This document shows, piece after piece, positions 1-4,777 of a stretch of 6,386 nt of DNA (positions within the stretch are counted from its first letter, which is position 1; every line of letters starts with the position of its first letter). The notes under the pieces are model-generated. The model did no database searches and was not told the origin of the DNA. It saw nothing but the letters and a program-made list of their open reading frames with translations. The position numbers and the translations under genes are program-made. The DNA comes from Nitriliruptoraceae bacterium. GTDB taxonomy: Bacteria; Actinomycetota; Nitriliruptoria; Nitriliruptorales; Nitriliruptoraceae. Where the stretch lies: contig PWEU01000125.1 of assembly GCA_003554005.1 (NCBI GenBank), forward strand, positions 1-6,386, read 5' to 3'.

Positions 1-446
1 CCGTCGGCACAGCGCACGCCCACCGCGACGGCACCCGGGACCAGAGGCGAGAAGGTGCGTTCCCAGGAGCTGACCATGGTCGGGGCCATCAGCAGGCCCG
101 CCAGGGCCCCGACCGCTGCCCCGAAGAACGCACCCCCGCCGGCGCCGGCCCACACCACCGGCGCGGACACCCCAGCGGTGAGCCCCAGCAACACGGCCCC
201 GAACAGCGCGCCCGGGACCATGCCGATCAGCAGCCCCCGCAGCACCAGCCAGCCCAGCGCGAGGCTCGAGCCCTTGTCGGTCTGACGGTCGCCGTAGCGT
301 CCCGCCGTGACCACCTCGATGGGCCCGAGGAGCTCGATGTCGCTGCCGTCGACGCCAGCCCGCGAGAGTCGGGCGATGGTCGCCCGAGCCGTCCGTGCGT
401 CATGGTGGAAGGCGACCAGGTCGGGGTGGCCGGGTGCTGCTGCCAC
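1..446 (-). CDS. Putative small membrane protein with general-stress (YflT/DUF1269-like) N-terminal domain, 3' end cut by window
   Basis: Partial: 148 codons are visible and the frame is still open at the window edge. The GTG start at 446 is chosen because a perfect AGGAGG lies 8 nt upstream (455-460) and an in-frame TAG lies just above it; the nearby ATG at 452-454 is out of frame. Residues 8-45 look like a small alpha/beta domain (DLVAFHH, then a helix TARATIARLSRAGV, then IELLGPIEVV), resembling the N-terminus of heat-induced stress protein YflT and related actinobacterial proteins. Two hydrophobic stretches follow, at about 64-92 and 95-122. The second is rich in small residues (GAGGGAFFGAAVGALAGLL), a glycine-zipper pattern that suggests packed paired helices. 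After them a soluble part resumes (residues 126-148). The gene is divergent from panB. The family assignment is inferred from layout and is tentative; the precise role is unknown. Confidence 0.7.
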   Translation of the reverse strand, partial: MAAAPGHPDLVAFHHDARTARATIARLSRAGVDGSDIELLGPIEVVTAGRYGDRQTDKGSSLALGWLVLRGLLIGMVPGALFGAVLLGLTAGVSAPVVWAGAGGGAFFGAAVGALAGLLMAPTMVSSWERTFSPLVPGAVAVGVRCAD

Positions 447-454
447 CTCGCCAT

Positions 455-460
455 CCTCCT
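455..460 (-). promoter_or_regulatory. Ribosome binding site AGGAGG fixing the GTG start at 446
   Basis: AGGAGG on the minus strand, 8 nt before GTG. It decides between this GTG and the out-of-frame ATG at 452-454, which overlaps the site too closely to use it. Confidence 0.7.
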
Positions 461-473
461 CGTCGGGGTCCTG

Positions 474-479
474 AACCTA
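474..479 (-). promoter_or_regulatory. Candidate -10 element (TAGGTT) for the leftward membrane-protein gene
   Basis: TAGGTT fits TANNNT, is the only such hexamer I find on the minus strand of this intergenic region, and would give a leader of roughly 20 nt carrying the AGGAGG. No convincing -35 is visible 17 bp upstream, so this is a weak inference. Confidence 0.3.
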
Positions 480-530
480 GACCGCCGGCCGCCCTCCACA
501 CCGCCACGCGTCCTGTCCGATCGCGCATCC

Positions 531-576
531 GTGGTCCGGAACCGGCACACTGTGCGGACCGCCACCGGATGATCCG
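531..576. promoter_or_regulatory. Cluster of small inverted repeats upstream of panB (possible operator)
   Basis: Three dyads lie in 46 bp. GTGGTCCG (531-538) can pair with CGGACCGC (555-562), counting one G-T wobble. GCACA-C-TGTGC (545-555) and CGGAT-G-ATCCG (566-576) are two perfect 11-bp odd palindromes whose centres (550 and 571) are 21 bp apart, about two helical turns, as expected for paired dimer sites on one DNA face. This is the only distinct structure in the 447-629 gap apart from the ribosome binding sites. No TANNNT hexamer on the plus strand was found to serve panB. Regulatory function is inferred only from symmetry; short arms in GC-rich DNA can arise by chance. Confidence 0.3.
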
Positions 577-614
577 CTGGACCCGCGGCGCACACGCGCC
601 ACCGTCGGGCCGGC

Positions 615-621
615 AGGAAGG
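615..621 (+). promoter_or_regulatory. Ribosome binding site AGGAAGG for panB GTG start
   Basis: AGGAAGG with 8 nt spacing to GTG at 630; it supports this start in the absence of a nearby ATG. Confidence 0.65.
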
Positions 622-629
622 CTCCTGAG

Positions 630-1469
630 GTGTCCGTTCACTCGTCCGTGGACGGGGCCGGCGCACGCCCTGGCCGCCCCGTCTCCATCCACGACCTCGC
701 CGCCGCCAAGGCTCGCTGCGAACGGTTCGTGATGGTCACCGCCTACGACGCGGGCAGCGCCGCCCTGCTCGACGAGCTCGGGATACCGGTGCTGTTGGTC
801 GGCGACAGCCTCGGCATGGTCGTGCTCGGGTACGACTCGACCATCCCCGTCACCCTCGACGAGATGCTCCACCACACCCGTGCGGTGTCGCGGGGGGCCC
901 GGCACGCGCTGGTCGTCGGCGACCTGCCCTTCGGGTCCTACCAGGACGGGCCGTCCCAGGCGCTCCGCTCGGCGGTGCGGATGCTGAAGGAGGGCGGCGC
1001 CACCGCGGTGAAGCTCGAGGGGGGCGGACCGATGGTGGAGACGACCGCCCACCTGGTGCGCGCCGGCATCCCGGTGATGGGCCACCTCGGCCTCACCCCC
1101 CAGTCGGTGCACCAGTTCGGCGGCTTCAAGGTCCAGGGTCGGGATGAGCAGGCTGCCGACCGGATCGTGGAGGATGCGGTGGCGCTGGCGGACGCCGGGG
1201 CCTTCGCCGTGGTGCTGGAGGCGGTGCCCGCGACCATCGGCCGTCGCGTGACCGAGGCGATCACGGTCCCGACGATCGGGATCGGGGCGGGTCCGGGCAC
1301 CGACGCACAGGTGCTGGTGTGGCACGACCTGCTCGGCCTCACCGCGGGGCGGCTGCCCCGGTTCGTCAAGGCCTACGCCGACCTGCGGGCGGAGATCAGC
1401 GGCGCGATCAAGTCCTTCCAGAGCGAGGTGGCCGACGGGGAGTACCCGGGGCCGGAGCACACCTACTGA
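630..1469 (+). CDS. panB: 3-methyl-2-oxobutanoate hydroxymethyltransferase (ketopantoate hydroxymethyltransferase)
   Basis: Transfers a hydroxymethyl group from 5,10-methylene-tetrahydrofolate to 2-oxoisovalerate to give ketopantoate, the first committed step of pantothenate and CoA synthesis; a cytosolic Mg-dependent TIM-barrel enzyme. The 279 residues match the family's usual length, with a short 16-residue extra N-terminus. Diagnostic blocks: VMVTAYDAGSAALLDELG (34-51), LLVGDSLGMVVLGYDST (55-71), VVGDLPFGSY (95-104), AVKLEGG (126-132), VMGHLGLTPQSVHQ (149-162) and PTIGIGAGPGTDAQVLV (214-230). By family homology D59 and D98 correspond to metal-binding aspartates, E130 to the third ligand region, and E197 in VVLEAVP to the catalytic glutamate. 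Residue 226 is Ala where Gly is usual (TDGQ). The GTG start is supported by an AGGAAGG site. panC and panD are not in the window. The gene converges on the BtuF-like gene with only 13 bp between stops. Confidence 0.97.
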   Translation: MSVHSSVDGAGARPGRPVSIHDLAAAKARCERFVMVTAYDAGSAALLDELGIPVLLVGDSLGMVVLGYDSTIPVTLDEMLHHTRAVSRGARHALVVGDLPFGSYQDGPSQALRSAVRMLKEGGATAVKLEGGGPMVETTAHLVRAGIPVMGHLGLTPQSVHQFGGFKVQGRDEQAADRIVEDAVALADAGAFAVVLEAVPATIGRRVTEAITVPTIGIGAGPGTDAQVLVWHDLLGLTAGRLPRFVKAYADLRAEISGAIKSFQSEVADGEYPGPEHTY

Positions 1470-1482
1470 CCATCGGCCGGGC

Positions 1483-2298
1483 TCACCGGGTCAGCTGGGC
1501 GAGCCGCGCGATGGCGCCCGGCGTGCGCGGGCCCCACCACCACAGGTCCATGCCGTCGACCAGGACCGCTCGGAGCCCGACCCCACCGAGTTCGGCCGCG
1601 TCCGCCGGCCCGAAGGCGTAGGGCTCGTCGGGCAGCAGCACGACCTCGGGATCCAGGGCCCGAAGCTCGGCCAGGCTGCACCGCGGGTAGCGGCCTTCCG
1701 GGTCGGCGGGCAGGACCTCCATGCCGAGCCGGTCCAGCAGGTCCCCCGCGTAGGTGGCACGACCGAGCAGCCACCACCCCTCCTCGTCGCCGCCCTGCGC
1801 CGGGTCGTCTCGCCAGACCGCACAGGCCGCCGGCCGGCGCCGGCTGGGTGGCTCGGACGCCGCCAGCGCCGCCTCGATGTCCGCGACGAGCCGTAGGGCG
1901 TCGCCGGAGGCCTCGAGCGCGCCCGCCAGCCGGTGCAGGCTGTCGGGGAGCGCCGCCAGGGTCCGCACGCGGGTCACGTGCACCGCCAACCCGGCCGCAC
2001 GTAGCCGCTCCACGTCCAACCGCCGGTTCTCCTCCTCGTTGGCGAGGACGAGATCGGGTGCGAGCGCGATGATGGCCGCGACATCGGGGTTCTTGGTCCC
2101 CCGGACCCTACGGGCGTGGGGGAAGCCGTCCGGCGGGGCCACGCACCACTCCGTGACGCCGACCAGGCGGTCCGCGAGCCCCCAGTGCCACAACAGCTCG
2201 GAGAGGTTGGGGACCAGGGACACGATCCGCTCCACGGGGCGTGCGAGGACGACCTCGTCACCGAGATCGTCCCGCAGCGGCACGGTGCCGCCGTTCAC
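1483..2298 (-). CDS. BtuF-like helical-backbone metal/cobalamin receptor protein, no signal peptide
   Basis: A 271-residue member of the periplasmic-binding-protein type 2 fold (Peripla_BP_2) used by B12, haem and siderophore receptors. Visible family blocks: RDDLGDEVVLARPVERIVSLVPNLSE opens the domain (9-34, RDDLGDEV then IVSLVPNLSE), VGVTEWC with Cys52, RGTKNPDVAAI (66-76), LAPDLVLANEEENRRLDVERL (79-99), LGRATYAGDLLDRLGMEVL (178-196), RALDPEVVLLPDEPYAF (213-229) and WWWGPRTPGAIARL (253-266). The GTKNPD and NEEENR motifs are typical of an actinobacterial subgroup often annotated cobalamin-binding. There is no signal sequence or lipobox, so it is probably cytosolic and not a transporter receptor. 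GTG at 2298 is chosen because it overlaps the stop of the upstream adenosyltransferase gene (GTGA), implying coupled translation. An in-frame upstream extension exists but is antisense-like noise within that gene. Ligand is inferred from the neighbour, not shown. Confidence 0.85.
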   Translation of the reverse strand: MNGGTVPLRDDLGDEVVLARPVERIVSLVPNLSELLWHWGLADRLVGVTEWCVAPPDGFPHARRVRGTKNPDVAAIIALAPDLVLANEEENRRLDVERLRAAGLAVHVTRVRTLAALPDSLHRLAGALEASGDALRLVADIEAALAASEPPSRRRPAACAVWRDDPAQGGDEEGWWLLGRATYAGDLLDRLGMEVLPADPEGRYPRCSLAELRALDPEVVLLPDEPYAFGPADAAELGGVGLRAVLVDGMDLWWWGPRTPGAIARLAQLTR

Positions 2299-2840
2299 CC
2301 CAGCTCGCGGGAGGGCAGGTGGGTCCCCTCGACCTCCCGCGCGAGCACGTAGAGGTAGTCCGCGCAGCGGTTCAGGTACCGCACGGGGGCGTCGTCGGGC
2401 AGCAATCCGGCCCGGTCCATGGCCACCGTGTGCCGCTCGGCCCGACGGCACACGGTCCGCGCCAGGTCGAGGGCTGCCGCCGGCCGGTTGCCGCCGGGCA
2501 CGACGAAGTGCTGCGGGAGCGGATGCCGGGCCACGCAGGCGTCGATGCGCGCGTCGAGCGCCGCGACCATCGCGGTGTCGACCCGGCTGACGCCCACCTC
2601 CAGACGGTCCCAGTGGTCCGCCCGGGTCGCCAGCTGGGCTCCGACGACGAACAGCTCCCGCTGGACGATGAGGACCGCGTCGTGGAGTTCACCCTCAAGG
2701 TCGGCCCGCGCCAGGCCCAACGCGCTACAGGTCTCGTCCACGGTGCCGTAGGCGGTGGTGCGGACATCGTGCTTGTCCACCCGCCCGCCGTACAGCAGTC
2801 CGGTCGTTCCGTCATCTCCGGTCTTGGTGTAGACCTTCAC
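2295..2840 (-). CDS. Cob(I)alamin adenosyltransferase, PduO type
   Basis: Transfers the 5'-deoxyadenosyl group of ATP to cob(I)alamin to give adenosylcobalamin; cytosolic, normally a trimer. The protein has 181 residues, the usual length. The ATP-binding N-terminus KVYTKTGDDGTTGLLYGGRV (2-21) is nearly canonical. Further family blocks are YGTVDETCSALGLAR (31-45), VQRELFVVGAQLA (59-71), FVVPGGNRPAAALDLART (112-129), VCRRAERHTV (130-139), holding the conserved Arg/Glu cluster, and RYLNRCADYLYVLAR (154-168). GTG at 2840 is preferred because it yields the family-typical MKVYTKTGDDGTT start with GAGGTG upstream. GTG at 2849 (three codons longer, 184 aa) is equally possible, as related proteins also start a few residues earlier. 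It leads a two-gene unit with the BtuF-like gene (4-nt overlap). The CobA-type adenosyltransferase is unrelated in sequence and can be excluded. Confidence 0.95.
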   Translation of the reverse strand: MKVYTKTGDDGTTGLLYGGRVDKHDVRTTAYGTVDETCSALGLARADLEGELHDAVLIVQRELFVVGAQLATRADHWDRLEVGVSRVDTAMVAALDARIDACVARHPLPQHFVVPGGNRPAAALDLARTVCRRAERHTVAMDRAGLLPDDAPVRYLNRCADYLYVLAREVEGTHLPSRELG

Positions 2841-2865
2841 TGCGCTCACCTCGCCTCGCGGACAC

Positions 2866-2897
2866 ACCGGTACGGTGGGCGGGTGAGCGTAACCGGT
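2866..2897. promoter_or_regulatory. Candidate divergent promoter/operator between the adenosyltransferase and pab units
   Basis: A plus-strand TACGGT (2871-2876) and a minus-strand TACGCT (2886-2891) both fit TANNNT and face each other across 9 bp. Around them lies a dyad: ACCGGTACG (2866-2874) against CGTAACCGGT (2888-2897), matching apart from one inserted base. A regulator bound at the dyad would cover both -10 elements. Neither has a clear -35. TACGGT sits exactly at -12 to -7 relative to a GTG at 2883, the geometry of a leaderless transcript. Promoter function is inference from spacing and motif only. Confidence 0.35.
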
Positions 2898-2918
2898 GGT
2901 CCGGGCTGCGGACCGCCG
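2894..2918 (+). promoter_or_regulatory. Strong hairpin in the putative leader of the pab unit
   Basis: CGGTGGTCCG (2894-2903) pairs with CGGACCGCCG (2909-2918) over 10 bp with one G-U wobble and a 5-nt loop GGCTG. It ends 75 nt before the GTG at 2994. There is no following T-run and no downstream gene end, so it is not placed as a terminator; it may be a leader structure or part of a protein binding site. It is GC-rich, so chance formation is possible but a 10-bp stem with a tight loop is uncommon. Confidence 0.4.
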
Positions 2919-2993
2919 CACCCCACAGCCGGGACCGGGGACCGACCACTGCCGGCCCCTCCCGTCCCGCCCGCCGACCTGCCCGAGGATCCC

Positions 2994-3236
2994 GTGACCG
3001 AAGCCCGTCGCCCTCGGCGTGACTTCCGCGTGCTGACCCGGCGCCGCGGCGGCTACGACGGCGCATCGATGGTGGACATCCAGCTCCAGGTCGTCGCCAC
3101 GGGCGCGTTGGTGTGGTCGCAGACCTTCTCCGACGCCCAGCAGGCCGACGAGTTCCAACGCGAGCTCGAGGACGATCTGGCGTCGATGGATGCGGCGGCG
3201 TTCCGGCGGAAGTACGGCGTCCCCTCGAGCACATGA
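2994..3236 (+). CDS. Conserved-looking hypothetical protein, 80 aa, coupled to pabB
   Basis: I do not recognise the family. The start GTG at 2994 has GAGGA at 2985-2989 (4-nt gap), and codon third positions become strongly G/C only from here on. Alternatives are ATG at 3069 (55 aa, no ribosome site) and GTG at 2883 (117 aa, with a Pro-rich, poorly coding N-terminus). The protein has a basic N-terminus (TEARRPRRDFRVLTRRRGG, 2-20), then a predicted beta segment VDIQLQVVATGALVWSQTF (27-45) and an acidic helical part DAQQADEFQRELEDDLAS (47-64), ending AFRRKYGVPSST. No membrane segment, cysteine or nucleotide-binding motif is present. Its stop overlaps the pabB start (ATGA, 3233-3236), so the two are probably translated together. 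A role in or near 4-aminobenzoate synthesis is only a guess from position. Confidence 0.7.
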   Translation: MTEARRPRRDFRVLTRRRGGYDGASMVDIQLQVVATGALVWSQTFSDAQQADEFQRELEDDLASMDAAAFRRKYGVPSST

Positions 3237-4777
3237 CCGCGCCCACGCCGGCTCCTGGCCCCGCGACCGCGGCCCCACCCGCCGTGGTCGATCCGGTCAC
3301 CGTGCCCCGCGATGCCGCCGGCCTGGTCGACGTCGACGCCTGCGTGCGTGCGCTGGGTCCCGCCGACGTGCTGGAGAGCGCCGATGGCTCCGGCTGGCAC
3401 TACGTGCTGCCCCACGGTCGGTGGCGTCTGAGCGACGACGGACGACGCAGCTGGCTGGAGGCCGACGGCCGGCGGGTCCGCGACCTCGGCCCCGATCCCT
3501 TCGCGTCGATCGAACGGCTCGGCGCCGAGCTCGGCGTGCACCCCGGGGCGCACAGCGATCCGCGCCTGCCGCCGCTGACGGGAGGCCTGGTCGGTGCGTT
3601 GGCCTACGACCTGGCCCGCCGCGTGGAGCGACTCCCCCACCTCGCGGCCGACGACCGAGCCGGCCCCCTGCTCTCGCTCAGGGTCACCGAGGTGGTGTGT
3701 GCCGTCACCCCAGCGCGTGATCGCGCGCTGCTGATGGCACGTCCGCTGCCCAACAGCCTCGCTGGGGGTCACGACCCCCACCGACGGGCACGGGAGGCGA
3801 TCGCGCTCGCACGGGGACGGCTGGCCGACGCCGCGCGCCGCCGGCAGGAAGCACGGCCGCGGTCGCGGCCCGCGAGCCCGCCGGTACCGCCCCAGATGGC
3901 CTGGACCAGCCTGCCCCGCTCCGACCATCTCGCGGCGGTCGAGACGATCCTGGCGGCGATCGGGGCGGGACGGGTCTTCCAGGTCAACCTCGCTCAACGG
4001 CTGTCGGCACGGTGGCCCGGAGGCGTCCACGAGCTGTACCGGGCGCTGCGGTCGGCCTCGCCCGCCGCCTTCGGTGCCGCGCTGCCCGACGTCGGCGTGG
4101 CCTCGATCTCGCCCGAGACCTTCCTCGCGGTGGACGGGGCACGGGTGCGGACCCGTCCGATCAAGGGCACCCGTCCACGGGCCGGGGACGCCGCACTGGA
4201 TGCCGCCCTGGCCGACGACCTGGCCACCGCCGCGAAGGACCGCGCCGAGAACGTGATGGTCGTCGACCTCGAACGCAACGACCTCGGCCGGGTCTGCCGC
4301 CCCGGCTCCATCGAGGTCCCCGAGCTGACGCGGGTGGAGGCCCACCCCACCGTCTGGCACCTGGTGTCCACGGTGCAGGGCGAGCTCACCTCCGGGACCG
4401 GCTACGGCGAGCTGCTACGGGCCACCTTCCCCTGCGGTTCCATCACCGGCGCCCCGAAGATCGCGGCCATGGCGCTGATCGAGCAGCTCGAGCGGGTCCG
4501 GCGGCGGTGGTACTGCGGAGCGATCGGGTTCCTGGCCCCCGGTCACGCCCGCCTGTCGGTGGCGATCCGCACGGCCACCCTGCACGCCGACGGCATCGTC
4601 GATCACGGGGCCGGCGGTGGCATCGTCGCGGACTCCGAGCCGAGCAGCGAGCACGCGGAGACGCTGGACAAGGCCGCGGCGTTCCTGCGGGCGGTCAGCG
4701 CGATCCGGGTCGTCGACGGTCCCCCGACCGCGTACGGCGAGCCCCCCCCGACCGACACCCGGGTGCTGCGGACATGA
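3233..4777 (+). CDS. pabB: Aminodeoxychorismate synthase component I
   Basis: Converts chorismate plus ammonia (from a PabA glutaminase) to 4-amino-4-deoxychorismate, the first step to 4-aminobenzoate and folate. The 514 residues show an N-terminal anthranilate-synthase-I-type domain (about 35-165, with TGGLVGALAYDLARRVERLP at 116-135), an Arg/Pro-rich linker (about 180-222), and the chorismate-binding domain (about 228-488). Key blocks: FQVNLAQRL (249-257), SISPETFLAV (291-300), PIKGTRPR (309-316), DRAENVMVVDLERNDLGRV (336-354), GSITGAPKIAAM (402-413) and GAGGGIVADSEPSSEHAET (459-477). Lys311 in PIKGT is the PabB-specific residue; anthranilate synthase TrpE has Ala there, and the downstream pabC supports the choice. 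The start overlaps the preceding gene's stop and has no good ribosome site, indicating coupling; its stop overlaps pabC. A C8 run lies near the 3' end. No pabA is present in the window. Confidence 0.94.
   Translation: MTAPTPAPGPATAAPPAVVDPVTVPRDAAGLVDVDACVRALGPADVLESADGSGWHYVLPHGRWRLSDDGRRSWLEADGRRVRDLGPDPFASIERLGAELGVHPGAHSDPRLPPLTGGLVGALAYDLARRVERLPHLAADDRAGPLLSLRVTEVVCAVTPARDRALLMARPLPNSLAGGHDPHRRAREAIALARGRLADAARRRQEARPRSRPASPPVPPQMAWTSLPRSDHLAAVETILAAIGAGRVFQVNLAQRLSARWPGGVHELYRALRSASPAAFGAALPDVGVASISPETFLAVDGARVRTRPIKGTRPRAGDAALDAALADDLATAAKDRAENVMVVDLERNDLGRVCRPGSIEVPELTRVEAHPTVWHLVSTVQGELTSGTGYGELLRATFPCGSITGAPKIAAMALIEQLERVRRRWYCGAIGFLAPGHARLSVAIRTATLHADGIVDHGAGGGIVADSEPSSEHAETLDKAAAFLRAVSAIRVVDGPPTAYGEPPPTDTRVLRT
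3763..3780. repeat. Near-perfect 18-bp palindrome inside pabB
   Basis: TGGGGGTCACGACCCCCA: 8-bp arms separated by 2 bp. In RNA it could form a 7-bp stem with a CACG tetraloop. It lies in the part of pabB encoding the start of the low-conservation linker between the two domains (about residues 177-183), where protein constraint is weakest. Confidence 0.5.
4742..4749 (+). repeat. C8 homopolymer near the pabB/pabC junction
   Basis: Eight consecutive C bases, read as Pro-Pro-Pro codons at the tail of PabB, 25 bp before the pabC start. A slip to the -1 frame here leads into the open pabC frame without a stop (the frame is open from before the tract to 5661). A slip to the +1 frame runs to a stop at 4865. 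Confidence 0.8.

Noticed and set aside
477..1460. Long open frame antisense to panB (327 codons)
   Set aside because: Arg/Gly/His-rich shadow of a well-conserved enzyme; no family motif, expected in GC-rich DNA.
1470..1482. Terminator between panB and the BtuF-like gene
   Set aside because: Only 13 bp, and no stem with a T-run can be drawn on either strand.
2299..2451. N-terminal extension of the BtuF-like gene (start at 2451)
   Set aside because: Overlaps the conserved C-terminal half of the adenosyltransferase in another frame, has shadow-like composition and is no signal peptide.
2850..2993. Cobalamin riboswitch ahead of the adenosyltransferase or pab unit
   Set aside because: A CCACTG resembling part of a B12 box occurs at 2945-2950 on the plus strand, but the other conserved riboswitch blocks are missing and the region is too short; nothing comparable is on the minus strand.
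3053..4360. Long open frame antisense to pabB (435 codons)
   Set aside because: Mirror of pabB codon bias, no recognisable domain or ribosome site.
4012..4773. In-frame upstream extension of pabC
   Set aside because: Lies out of frame inside pabB and is Arg/Pro-rich; PabC family begins at the ATG at 4774. Its openness matters only for the slippage idea.
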